Source: Oscillospiraceae bacterium (GTDB taxonomy: Bacteria; Bacillota; Clostridia; Oscillospirales; Oscillospiraceae). From it: a stretch of DNA of 47,927 nt. The DNA lies in NCBI GenBank assembly GCA_024697625.1, contig JAILFJ010000149.1:1-47927 (forward strand), read 5' to 3'. Positions 15,492 to 24,252 of this stretch are shown here, piece after piece. Within the stretch, counting starts at the first letter, position 1, and the number at the start of each line of letters is the position of its first letter. The position numbers and the translations under genes are program-made. The notes beneath the pieces were generated by a model, which searched no databases, was not told the DNA's origin, and worked only from the letters and a program-made list of their open reading frames with translations.

Positions 15492-18400
15492 TCAGTGCGT
15501 GTTATGGGTCCTCCAGTCCAGAAGCTGCTCCGAGGGCATCGGCCTCCCGTAATAGTATCCCTGGAAGCTTTCCACGTGATAGCTCACCAGAATATCCCGC
15601 ATACCGGCGGTCTCGATCCCCTCGACGCAGATCTTTGCGCTGAAGATGGAGGCGAGATCGGCAATGGTCTGTATGATCTGCCGGTCCGTGTTGTCTTTCT
15701 CGACCGCCTGGACAAAACCGCGGTCGATCTTGATGATGTTGAAGGGAATCTCCTTCAGGACCCCGATGGACGAGAACCCCGTTCCGAAATCGTCCAGCGC
15801 GATGAGAATGCCCTTTGACTTCAGGCTGACAATCACGTTTTTCAGAAGCTCCAGATCCAGCAGCCGGCAGCGCTCGGTCACCTCCAGGCAGAGATGCTCC
15901 GGCGGATACTCCAGTTCGTTCAGGATCCCGAGCAGTCTGTCGGCAAAATCCGGTTTTTCCAGCTGGGTGTAGGAGAGATTGACGTTGATGACAAACCCGG
16001 GATTCCGGTTCAGAAACTGCTTTGCGGTAAAAACAGATTCCCGGAGGATCCAGTCGCCCAGCTCCGGAAAGATCGGATCCGACTCCAGGACCGGGATGAA
16101 ATGATCCGGCGGAACTGCGCCGTAGCGGTCGTTTTTCCAGCGAAGCAGGGCCTCGGCCCCGATGAGCTGCTCGGTCTCGGCGTCGACTACAGGCTGATAG
16201 AGCAGATAGAATCCCTCGCAGCCGTGCATGATGGAGGCGCGGATCGCATGCAGCTTCTCCAGCCTCTGATGGGTTTCCGCATTCAGGTTGTTCCGGAACT
16301 CCACCAGGTTGCCATGCCGGCGAAGCTTGGATTCTTCGTCGGCGTAATTCAGACATGAGTAGACCGTCTGTGAGTCGATATCAAAGCTGTCCACCCTCAG
16401 CGCACCGCAGTGCAGGTCGAGAAGCAGCTTCCTTCCGTCCACCCTGAAGTCCTCATGCAGCCAGGTGCGGAAGCGGTTGTAGCCCTTCCGCAGCTCGTCG
16501 ACGGAGAGTGTATTGCTGATCACGGCAAACTTCGTCCCGTCAATCCGGTAGCTGTGCCCGTAGTTTCCTGTGGTCTCAAAGACGGCCCTCGCATAGAGCT
16601 GGAGCACGCGGTTGCCGAAATGATAGCCATAGATCTCGTTGATCTCCGAGAACCTGCTGATCCCGAAGAGGACCACGCTGATTCTTGTGCTTCTCTTGAT
16701 GCAGCTGTCCAGATCCTCGAAGAAGCCGTATTGATTTCTGAGCCCGGTCAGCGTGTCGATATGTCCCTGCTTGCCGTGGTTGCGGATGGTTCCGGCAAAG
16801 TAGTCCGGTTCACCGTTGAGATCGCGCAGCACTACGCCGCGACAGGTACATACGTCGTATTCTCCCGTGGTGCGTCTGGCGCGGTACTGCATGTCGTGAC
16901 CCGCAGCATTGCCGGCAAAGATCTCGTCGATGCCCCTGTGATAGGCGGCCCGGTCGTCCGAATGGATCTGGTTTTCCCAGATGTCTCCCGCTCCGTACAT
17001 ATACTCGGAAGGCAGACCGTAAGCGTCCACCGCAGTCTTGGACCAGCGCGAGAAGTCATACTTCATATCGCAGAGGAAAACATAGGTCCCTTCCGAGACG
17101 ATCTCAAATGACTTGAAGAGGGTGTCAAGGAGCAGACGCCGCTCATCGCTGATGGCCCGGACAGACGCCTTCTCCTTCAGCGAATGGCTCTCCTGGCGAT
17201 GCTTCAGCTCTTTCAGCCGCGCCTTGTCCGCATACATCTGGGTATCGGCGCGCCGGAACACATCCTCTACGCTGCGGTCTTCGTGCGCATGATACTCCGC
17301 GAGGCCGGAGGCTACAACAGGTCCTTCGCTCATACGGGTATTCTCTTCCGACTGCCTGCGAAGGTTCGAGATCAGCTGGTCGCGGTTCTGATAATCCTGG
17401 CCTTTGAGAATCACGGCAAATTCATCCCCACCGATCCGGAACACGGGACTGTGGTGGAAGATCCTGCAGATCATCATACAGGAGGCTTTGATATAGTCGT
17501 CACCGGCCTTGTGCCCTTCCGTATCATTGATGAGCTTCAGCCCGTTGATGTCACAGACTGCGATGCCGAAGGGGGCGCAGGCTTCATCCAGATGCCTCTG
17601 CAGCTCACGCTCCGCCTCCTGGTAGGCTGTCTTGTTTTTGGTATGCGTCAGCTCATCCCGGCGGGCAAGCTCGTTTGCCATGGAGAGCGCCGCCAGATGC
17701 TCCTTCTCTCTTCGCACGTCCTCTTCGCGATTCTCGACACAGATGATAAAATGGCTGTGATCGAGGGAGTAGCTCACCGTCATGCGGGTGTACTGCGTTT
17801 TTCCGCTGTCTGTGACCATGCGGTAGTCCTCGGTAAGCTGCCGCCGGCCTTCCAGCTGCGAGATCAGGTTGTCTCTGTCCAGAAAGAGCCTGATCCGGCT
17901 CCTGTCCTCGGAATAGACCAGCCGTTCCATGTTTCTCTGGGCGGCCGCGAAGAAGTCGTCTCCTTCATCCTGAATCTTCAGTTCGCCGGATTTCTGCTTC
18001 GTGGAGAGCTCCGAGTAGGACGAAGTCTCACAGTCTATGTAATAGATCAGATCGTAGTGATCCGCCAGCCGCTCGGCAATCTGGGTATAGGTGGTGCTCC
18101 TCTTCTGGACCGCCTTCATGGCGAGCTCCGCCTGGACCTCCGCATCGATGTTCTTGATGCAGACGATGATGTGTTTCCGGTCCATGGACATGATCTCTGT
18201 ATGGCGGATGTGTCTGACCTGCCCGTCCACTACCAGGCGGTAGGCGACGGCGAAGGATCTCCTGTTCCTGAGGTTGGCCAGCATCACGTCCTTGAAGTGG
18301 ACGCTGAGCGCCTTCTCCTGATCCTCGGGATGGACATATCTGCGGATGCTTCTCCGGCTCTCGGTAAAAAAGTTGTTTCCGGTCGCCGGCACGTTCAGCT

Positions 18401-19442
18401 TCTTGTACTCGTCGGTGGAAGAAATCTCAACATAAGTGTTGTCTTCGATATTGATGTAATACAGCGTGTCATACTGCTCGGTGAGGCTTTCGGTGATCTG
18501 GCCGTAAATATCCTTCTGCCGTGCGAGTTCCCTCTCGGTCTCCTGCTGCCGGTACTGCGCGTCGACATCGCTGAGACCGACGATCAGACGGGGACTCTCT
18601 TTCTCCTCCACGATGGCGGCGGTAATCTGGACATGAAGAGGCCTGTCGTTCATCATGAGGCGGTAGCTGAGGGTGAAGATACCGCTCTTTTCGATCTCGG
18701 CCAGGATGTTTTCTCTGGTGAATGTCGCGAGGAAGTGCTCCAGATCGTCCGGATGATTGAAACGGCGGGAGACCTCCCGCGCGGTACGGAAGAAATCGTC
18801 GCCTTTCTTCACCTGGGCAAAGCTGTCCGTATAGTCGTCCGTCGCATAGAATTCCCGATAGCCGGAGGTCTTCGGATCTACGACATAGACACAGATATAG
18901 TTGCCTGTGAGGGCGTGCAGGCGGGCGTAGACGATGCGCTCCTCCTGGATCTTTGCCTCCGTCTGCCGCTGCCTTATGAGCTCGTCGATATCCGACACGG
19001 CGATGACAACAATGCGCCTGTCGTCTTCCATCCGGGAGACCTTCATCCCGACGTAGAAAGTCCTTCCGTCCTTGATCCTGCGATAGGTCATCTCGAAGAC
19101 CCTGGACCGGTCCAGCGCCTCTGTGAGGAATTCCCGGTTCATCGCCTGCACAAACGCGGCCTGATCCTCGGCGTGTACGTACAGCTTTGCGTCCCGCTCG
19201 CAGCCCTCAAAGAAATCCGACCTGCGCCTGGCCTCGGTGAGCACACCGAAGCTGTCGTCTGTGTGGAATTCGATGAACTCATCGGTCTCCATATTGACAT
19301 AGTACAGGTCCGTGTAACCCCTGGCCAGCGCCCGGGCCAGATGGGCATAGATTCTGTCGTTGCTCCAGCCCTGCCGGCAGGCTTCCGGCGCTGCGGCATC
19401 TTCCCGTGGACTGCAGTTCTTATTCGTCAAATCCTGACACAT
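15492..19442 (-). CDS. Giant GGDEF/EAL protein with four repeated N-terminal sensor units
   Basis: A 1316-residue soluble cyclic di-GMP enzyme. It begins with four tandem PAS-like units of about 138 residues, recognised by recurring blocks: FFEGCERDAKLYVHAEDQ (about residue 94), FFRTAREVSRRFNHPDDL (232), FFTESRRSIRRYVHPEDQ (369), FFAAAQRNMERLVYSEDR (509). Then comes an intact GGDEF domain (RIGGDEFAV near 670), a further PAS-type unit (about 780-895), a degenerate GGDEF (YRIDGTKFAVI near 967) and an EAL phosphodiesterase domain. The EAL domain keeps EALLRW, EVTER, LDDFGTGFSS, KIDRGF and CVEGIET, so it is probably active. There are no membrane segments. The ribosome site CAGGAGG precedes ATG 19442, and it lies 15 nt after a small Smr gene. 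It could be bifunctional; the ligands of the repeats are unknown. Confidence 0.95.
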   Translation of the reverse strand: MCQDLTNKNCSPREDAAAPEACRQGWSNDRIYAHLARALARGYTDLYYVNMETDEFIEFHTDDSFGVLTEARRRSDFFEGCERDAKLYVHAEDQAAFVQAMNREFLTEALDRSRVFEMTYRRIKDGRTFYVGMKVSRMEDDRRIVVIAVSDIDELIRQRQTEAKIQEERIVYARLHALTGNYICVYVVDPKTSGYREFYATDDYTDSFAQVKKGDDFFRTAREVSRRFNHPDDLEHFLATFTRENILAEIEKSGIFTLSYRLMMNDRPLHVQITAAIVEEKESPRLIVGLSDVDAQYRQQETERELARQKDIYGQITESLTEQYDTLYYINIEDNTYVEISSTDEYKKLNVPATGNNFFTESRRSIRRYVHPEDQEKALSVHFKDVMLANLRNRRSFAVAYRLVVDGQVRHIRHTEIMSMDRKHIIVCIKNIDAEVQAELAMKAVQKRSTTYTQIAERLADHYDLIYYIDCETSSYSELSTKQKSGELKIQDEGDDFFAAAQRNMERLVYSEDRSRIRLFLDRDNLISQLEGRRQLTEDYRMVTDSGKTQYTRMTVSYSLDHSHFIICVENREEDVRREKEHLAALSMANELARRDELTHTKNKTAYQEAERELQRHLDEACAPFGIAVCDINGLKLINDTEGHKAGDDYIKASCMMICRIFHHSPVFRIGGDEFAVILKGQDYQNRDQLISNLRRQSEENTRMSEGPVVASGLAEYHAHEDRSVEDVFRRADTQMYADKARLKELKHRQESHSLKEKASVRAISDERRLLLDTLFKSFEIVSEGTYVFLCDMKYDFSRWSKTAVDAYGLPSEYMYGAGDIWENQIHSDDRAAYHRGIDEIFAGNAAGHDMQYRARRTTGEYDVCTCRGVVLRDLNGEPDYFAGTIRNHGKQGHIDTLTGLRNQYGFFEDLDSCIKRSTRISVVLFGISRFSEINEIYGYHFGNRVLQLYARAVFETTGNYGHSYRIDGTKFAVISNTLSVDELRKGYNRFRTWLHEDFRVDGRKLLLDLHCGALRVDSFDIDSQTVYSCLNYADEESKLRRHGNLVEFRNNLNAETHQRLEKLHAIRASIMHGCEGFYLLYQPVVDAETEQLIGAEALLRWKNDRYGAVPPDHFIPVLESDPIFPELGDWILRESVFTAKQFLNRNPGFVINVNLSYTQLEKPDFADRLLGILNELEYPPEHLCLEVTERCRLLDLELLKNVIVSLKSKGILIALDDFGTGFSSIGVLKEIPFNIIKIDRGFVQAVEKDNTDRQIIQTIADLASIFSAKICVEGIETAGMRDILVSYHVESFQGYYYGRPMPSEQLLDWRTHNTH

Positions 19443-19457
19443 AGCGAGACCTCCTGT

Positions 19458-19709
19458 TCACAGATCCCTGAGGATCAGGTCCGTTTCACCCGGATTCAGG
19501 CCAATCTCGATCCGTATGACCTTCGGATGGCCTTTATAATGTGCTCTGACTGCATCACGGAGTACGGTGCCGCCGTGATAGCCGTGGATGACGCGCAGAC
19601 GGTAGACGGAGGCGTCGGCGCGCCGGAGCTGCGCATCGATCGCCGTGATGGCCTGGACTTTTGTCATCTGATGGATGTCAATCTCCTGAAAACCGCTGAC
19701 TGCTTTCAT
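19458..19709 (-). CDS. Stand-alone Smr domain protein
   Basis: An 83-residue protein consisting of only the small MutS-related (Smr) domain. It has the early helix segment EIDIHQMTKVQAITAID, the signature LRVIHGYHGGTVLRDAV (the HGxxxG-type loop), and the closing strand VIRIEIGLNPGETDLIL. Smr domains occur in MutS2 and in stand-alone proteins with nicking or RNA endonuclease activity; the activity of such minimal versions is not certain. The ribosome site is GAGGTGA before ATG 19709. It is the first gene of a two-gene unit with the GGDEF/EAL gene 15 nt downstream; I know of no reason for the pairing. Confidence 0.85.
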   Translation of the reverse strand: MKAVSGFQEIDIHQMTKVQAITAIDAQLRRADASVYRLRVIHGYHGGTVLRDAVRAHYKGHPKVIRIEIGLNPGETDLILRDL

Positions 19710-19768
19710 CTACCGTCACCTCGCGCTCTCTTCCGTCCTCTGCGTAAGTTCTTCAGAATAATAAACTC

Positions 19769-19797
19769 ATTGTACCACGGAAAAACGCTTTGGGCAA
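19769..19797 (-). promoter_or_regulatory. Promoter of smr and GGDEF/EAL genes
   Basis: Minus strand TTGCCC (19797-19792), 17-nt spacer, TACAAT (19774-19769), about 60 nt upstream of the Smr start. Confidence 0.65.
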
Positions 19798-19850
19798 CAG
19801 GCGAAAACAAGTTCTGACACAGCCCTGCTTTTTATCCGGAAAACAGATCA

Positions 19851-19889
19851 GCCGGCAGGCCTCATCCTTCAGAGATGCAGTCTGCCGGC
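19851..19889 (-). terminator. Possible weak terminator after the GltD-like gene
   Basis: GCCGGCAG (19851-19858) is complementary to CTGCCGGC (19882-19889) with a 23-nt loop. On the minus strand TGATCTGTTTTCC follows. It is the only candidate at the end of the uxa operon. Confidence 0.35.
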
Positions 19890-19949
19890 CTGGCTGCTAT
19901 GATAAGGTCGGGATCCCTGCCGACGTCGAACAGCCTGATCCCGGAGAGA

Positions 19950-21260
19950 TCAATCGGTCGGGATCACCTGCTCAGACAGCACGCTGGCCTCCACCTGCTC
20001 GACGACCGGAACGCCTGCATAGGGAGACGGCTCCGGCGCGGGGAGCGTCTGCATATACGCGTGCATGGCCTCAGCCACACGCTTGCCGGCGGCGACCGCA
20101 TGCACGACGGTGCTCGCGCCGTGGGCGACATCGCCCGCCGCAAAAACGCCGGGCCGGGAAGTGTGCCCGTCCTCATCGACAGCGATTATGCCGCCGCGCT
20201 CTTTTTCGAGCCCCCTGGTCGTGTTGATGATGTTGCTGCCCAGCTCCTGGCTGACCGCCACGATGACGCCGGTGCAGGGATAGAGCTTCTCCGAACCCGG
20301 GATCGGATGCGGTCTGCCGTCTGCGTCAAACTCGTTGTCGGCAAAGACGACGCCGTTGTCGCAGATCTCGAGGGGGGTCTTCATCATCTCAAACTCCACA
20401 CCCTCGAGTCTGGCATAGCTCGACTCGTACTGGCTGGCGGCGATCTGGTCGCGGCGGTTGAAAACGGTGACATAGTGCGCACCGTTGCGGATGGCCGTGC
20501 GTGCGCAGTCCATGGCGGAGTTGCCCGAACCGATCACGATTACGCGCTCGCCCAGCCGGAAGGCCTTCGGGGAGGCGAGGTAGTTGATGGCAAAAGCCAC
20601 GTGGCCCAGCGTTTCGCCCTTGATGTGGAGGGTTTTCGGCCGCCAGAGTCCGGCGCCGACAAAGACGCTCTGATAGCCGTCCCGGAACAGGTCGTCCAGG
20701 CTGATTGCGCCGCCGATGGTGGTGTTCGGCCGGAACTTGATGCCCTTGAGCTCGAGATGGCGATAGGCAAAGTCGTCCAGAATGGCGTCGGGCAGCCGGA
20801 AATCCGGGATGCCGTAACGCATGACGCCGCCGATCTTGTCCTTGCTGTCGAAGATCGTGACGTCGTAGCCGTAGCGGGCGAGGATGACGGCGATGGTGAG
20901 ACCGGAGGGGCCAGCGCCGATGATGGCGACCTTTCGCCCGCTGGAGGGGGCGGGACCGTGCACCATCTGGTTTGCGTAGGTCGTGGAGATATAGTTTTCG
21001 ATAATGGAGAAATGGACCGGAACATCTTTGATCCCGCGGATGCAGTGTCCTTCGCACTGCTTCTCGTGATTGCACACGATGGAACAGACCGTGGTGAGCG
21101 GGTTGTTCTCAAAGAGCATCCAGCCCGCTTCGTTCAGCTTTCCGTCTTTCAGAAGACGGATGACCTCAGGGATGTTGGTGCGGATCGGACAGCCTTCGCG
21201 GCACCTCGGATTCTTGCAGCCGAGACAGCGGTTGGCTTCCTCCATGACATGCAGTGCCAT
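19950..21260 (-). CDS. GltD-like NADPH/FAD/Fe-S oxidoreductase
   Basis: A 436-residue flavoprotein like the small subunit of glutamate synthase and the NfnB-type family. The N-terminal iron-sulfur domain has CLGCKNPRCREGCPIRTNIP and VCNHEKQCEGHCIRG. The FAD-binding Rossmann motif is IIGAGPSGLTIAV, the NADPH-binding motif is VIGSGNSAMDCARTAI, and the C-terminal FAD motif is GVFAAGDVAHGAST. Such subunits pass electrons from NADPH to a partner, but no gltB-like or ferredoxin partner is in the window. It is the last gene of the hexuronate operon, 41 nt after uxaA, with an AAGGAG site. A redox link to tagaturonate reduction is possible but unproven. The last 35 residues are a Pro/Glu-rich tail beyond the usual end. 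Confidence 0.92.
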   Translation of the reverse strand: MALHVMEEANRCLGCKNPRCREGCPIRTNIPEVIRLLKDGKLNEAGWMLFENNPLTTVCSIVCNHEKQCEGHCIRGIKDVPVHFSIIENYISTTYANQMVHGPAPSSGRKVAIIGAGPSGLTIAVILARYGYDVTIFDSKDKIGGVMRYGIPDFRLPDAILDDFAYRHLELKGIKFRPNTTIGGAISLDDLFRDGYQSVFVGAGLWRPKTLHIKGETLGHVAFAINYLASPKAFRLGERVIVIGSGNSAMDCARTAIRNGAHYVTVFNRRDQIAASQYESSYARLEGVEFEMMKTPLEICDNGVVFADNEFDADGRPHPIPGSEKLYPCTGVIVAVSQELGSNIINTTRGLEKERGGIIAVDEDGHTSRPGVFAAGDVAHGASTVVHAVAAGKRVAEAMHAYMQTLPAPEPSPYAGVPVVEQVEASVLSEQVIPTD

Positions 21261-21301
21261 ATTCGTTTCTCCTTGTTGTCTTTTGTATTGTCAGCCTTTC
21301 G

Positions 21302-22780
21302 TCAGAGTGTTACACCGTCTTTGAAGATTGCGATCTCCCGGGCATTCTGGAGTTCCGATCTGGTGCGCTCGCCGCCGGCCACGCGCAGCACATGGTCTAG
21401 CAGCCTGTCGCCGGCGTCTTCGAGGCTTTCGCCCTCGGCCACGGTGCCGGCGTTGAAGTCAATCCAGTTGCCTTTCTTTTCGTACAGGGCGGTATTGGTG
21501 GAGATCTTCACCGTGGGAGCCGGCGCGCCAAAGGGCGTTCCGCGCCCCGTGGTGAAGAGAATCAGATGCGCGCCGGCTGCGGTCAGATCCGTGGCGGAGA
21601 CCAGATCGTTGCCGGGGCCGGAGAGCAGGTTGAGCCCCTTCTTTGTCACAGGCTCGGCGTATTCCAGCACGTCCACGACCGGGGCGCTTCCGCCCTTCTG
21701 CACGCAGCCGCAGGATTTGTCCTCCAGTGTGGTGATACCGCCGGCTTTGTTGCCCGGGCTGGGGTTCTCATAGACCACCTGGCCGTGTGATACAAAGTAA
21801 TCCTTGAATCGATTGACCATCCGCACGGCTTTCTGAAAGACCGCCTCGCTCTCGCAGCGGGAGAACAGGATGTTCTCTGCACCGAACATCTCGGGCACTT
21901 CGGTGAGCACGGTGGAGCCGCCCAGAGCGACCAGCCGGTCAGAGAAGCGGCCTACCGTGGGATTGGCCGTGATGCCGGAAAGACCGTCGGAGCCGCCGCA
22001 CTTCATACCGACCACCAGCTCGGAGGCCGGGATCTCCTCCCGTTCAGACTGCCCGGCAAAGTCGGCCAGCTCCTGAAGAAGCCTGGCGCCCTCCTTCAGC
22101 TCGTCTTTGCACTGCTGACAGACAAGAAACTTGACGCGCTGATCGTCCCACTCACCCAGCTCCGCCCTGAACTGCTCCTGTGTCAGGTTCTCACAGCCCA
22201 GGCTGAGCACCAGGACGCCGCCCGCGTTGGGATGCCGGACCAGCGCGGCCAGAAGCTTTCTTGTCTGCGCATGGTCTTCTCCCATCTGGCTGCAGCCGTA
22301 GGGGTGGGGGAAAGAATAGAGCCCGTCGATGCTGCCGGAGACGAGATGCTGATTCTCCCTCACCAGCGCTGCGGCCACGCTGTTGACACAGCCGACGGTG
22401 GGAATGATCCAGAGCTCGTTCCGGACCGCAGCCCTGCCGTCGCTGCGGCGGTAGCCCCGGAAGGAACGCGGCGAAACCTCGGGCAGGGGAAAGATCCTGG
22501 GGCAGTATTCATATTCCGCACTCTCGGAAAGCCCCGTGCGCAGGTTGTGCACATGGACCCATGCGCCTGCCGGAATCGCGACTTTAGCAAAACCGATGGG
22601 ATTGCCGTACTTGACGACGGCCTCACCTTCGGCGATGGGGCGCAGGGCGATCTTATGCCCGCGCGCCACGTCCTCAGAGGCGGTGACGCTCAGCCCGTCC
22701 GGAAAAAGCTGCTCGCCCGCTCTGACATCTTCCAGTGCAACGGCTACGTTGTCTTCGGGGTGAATGCGGATCAGCTTCAT
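21302..22780 (-). CDS. uxaA: Altronate dehydratase
   Basis: Iron-dependent cytosolic dehydratase converting D-altronate to 2-keto-3-deoxygluconate in galacturonate breakdown. At 492 residues it has an N-terminal SAF-type domain (LIRIHPEDNVAVALEDVRAG onward) followed by the catalytic UxaA domain. Recognisable blocks are WIIPTVGCVNSVAA, FPHPYGCSQMGEDHAQT, LGCENLTQ, VGMKCGGSDGLSGITANP and FTTGRGTPFGAP. Conserved cysteines in the GCVN, GCEN and KCGGSDG blocks suit metal binding. It overlaps uxaB by 4 nt (translational coupling). The pathway order uxaC, uxaB, uxaA matches transcription order. Confidence 0.95.
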   Translation of the reverse strand: MKLIRIHPEDNVAVALEDVRAGEQLFPDGLSVTASEDVARGHKIALRPIAEGEAVVKYGNPIGFAKVAIPAGAWVHVHNLRTGLSESAEYEYCPRIFPLPEVSPRSFRGYRRSDGRAAVRNELWIIPTVGCVNSVAAALVRENQHLVSGSIDGLYSFPHPYGCSQMGEDHAQTRKLLAALVRHPNAGGVLVLSLGCENLTQEQFRAELGEWDDQRVKFLVCQQCKDELKEGARLLQELADFAGQSEREEIPASELVVGMKCGGSDGLSGITANPTVGRFSDRLVALGGSTVLTEVPEMFGAENILFSRCESEAVFQKAVRMVNRFKDYFVSHGQVVYENPSPGNKAGGITTLEDKSCGCVQKGGSAPVVDVLEYAEPVTKKGLNLLSGPGNDLVSATDLTAAGAHLILFTTGRGTPFGAPAPTVKISTNTALYEKKGNWIDFNAGTVAEGESLEDAGDRLLDHVLRVAGGERTRSELQNAREIAIFKDGVTL

Positions 22781-24231
22781 TCCGCGTACTCCTTCATGGC
22801 TTCGTACATGCCGACTTCGTCGATGCGGTCGAGCGCGGCGGTCACGCAGGCCTCCAGGCCGTCGATCTTTCCAAGCTCACCGTCCCACAGCCGGTCGTCG
22901 TTGATGACGGCGCCTGCGAGGGCGGCGTTGCTGTCGTCCCTGTGGGCGGCAAAGAAGTCCAGCACCCAGGGATCGTCCCGTACGGGATAACTGACGCCGT
23001 CCCGCTCGCCCCTGTGATAGAAGGCGATGAAGGCGGCCAGCGAGAAGCTCAGGCGGCGCGGGAGCCTGCCGAAGCGCCTGACATACTCCGTGAGGCTCGG
23101 CATCACGCGGGCCTTCCATTTGGAGGCGGAGTTGAGCGCGATGTCCAGCAGCTGGTGGTCGATATAGGGATTGTCAAAGCGGTCTATGACCGAGGCGGCA
23201 AAGCCCTCCACCTCATCCCGCGGCAGATCCAGCGTGGGGATGATCTCATCGAACATGGTCTTTTCCAGATAGCTGCGTATCGCCGCATCCTGCATGCAGT
23301 CGCGCACGATGTTCTTGCCCGCGAGATAGGCGCCGAGCACCATGGAGGTGTGGGCCCCGTTCAGAATGCGGACCTTCCGCTGCTTGTAAGGCGTCACATC
23401 GTCCACGATCCGGATGGGCAGCCCGGCTTTTTCAAAGGGGAACTCTTCTTTGATCCACTGCGGCCCCTCGATGACCCAGGCGGCAAAGACCTCGCCGGTG
23501 TCGATGAGCTGATCCTCATAGCCGAACTTTTCCCACAGCGCAGGGGCCTCGCCCTTGGCGCCGCCGGTGACGATGCGGTCCACCAGGGTGGAGCAGAATA
23601 CGTTTTCCTTCTCCAGCCATGCGGCGAATCCGTCCTCCAGAGCCCAGAGCTTCACATACTCCTGCACACAGCGGTACAGCTCCTGCCCATTGTGGTCAAT
23701 GAGCTCGCAGGAGAGGATGATCAGGCCGCTCAGGCCACGCGTCCAGCGCTCGTGCAGAAACAGCGTGAGTTTCGCAGGAAAGGCGGAGGGCGGCGCGTCC
23801 TCCGCCATGCAGGCGGGATCGAAGGCGATGCCGGCCTCCGTGGTGTTCGAAATGACGAAGCGGAGCTCCGGACTGCGCGCGCAGTCGAGGAGCCTGTCCC
23901 AGTCCCGCTTGGGATCGAGGCAGCGGGACGCGGCGGAGATCACCCGGGTGCGTTCCACGGCCTGCCCGTTTTCCCGGCCGCGCAGGATCAGGGTATACAG
24001 TCCGTCCTGATCGGCAAAGCGGTCAGCCGCCTCGGGGTGCCCGCCTCTGGGCTGCACCAGGACCACCTTGGTGTTGAAGCCGGCTTTCTCGTTCATCTCG
24101 TCGATGAAGTGATCGGCAAAGGCCCGCAGGAAGTTGCCCTCCCCAAACTGGACGATGCGCTCCGGCGCATCCTCGAGCAGATATCCGGTGTATCCCTGCT
24201 TCTTCAGGGTCTCAAAGCAAAGTCTCTCCAT
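22777..24231 (-). CDS. uxaB: Tagaturonate reductase (altronate oxidoreductase)
   Basis: NADH-dependent reductase of the mannitol dehydrogenase family converting D-tagaturonate to D-altronate. The N-terminal nucleotide-binding motif is IVQFGEGNFLRAFADHF. The family's catalytic region is in VRILNGAHTSMVLGAYLAG, and the C-terminal helical domain includes FDNPYIDHQLLDIALNS. That ILNGAHT plus YLAG pattern is typical of UxaB rather than UxuB. A TTG at 24240 is in frame, but ATG 24231 has AAGGAAGG at 24241-24248 with 9 nt spacing. Its stop overlaps uxaA by 4 nt, and uxaC lies 21 nt upstream. Confidence 0.94.
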   Translation of the reverse strand: MERLCFETLKKQGYTGYLLEDAPERIVQFGEGNFLRAFADHFIDEMNEKAGFNTKVVLVQPRGGHPEAADRFADQDGLYTLILRGRENGQAVERTRVISAASRCLDPKRDWDRLLDCARSPELRFVISNTTEAGIAFDPACMAEDAPPSAFPAKLTLFLHERWTRGLSGLIILSCELIDHNGQELYRCVQEYVKLWALEDGFAAWLEKENVFCSTLVDRIVTGGAKGEAPALWEKFGYEDQLIDTGEVFAAWVIEGPQWIKEEFPFEKAGLPIRIVDDVTPYKQRKVRILNGAHTSMVLGAYLAGKNIVRDCMQDAAIRSYLEKTMFDEIIPTLDLPRDEVEGFAASVIDRFDNPYIDHQLLDIALNSASKWKARVMPSLTEYVRRFGRLPRRLSFSLAAFIAFYHRGERDGVSYPVRDDPWVLDFFAAHRDDSNAALAGAVINDDRLWDGELGKIDGLEACVTAALDRIDEVGMYEAMKEYAE

Positions 24232-24252
24232 GATCAGCAACCTTCCTTTTTT

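Noticed and set aside
17184-19817. Long plus-strand frame opposite the GGDEF/EAL gene
   Set aside because: The opposite strand encodes clear GGDEF, EAL and repeated sensor units; the plus-strand frame has no family features.
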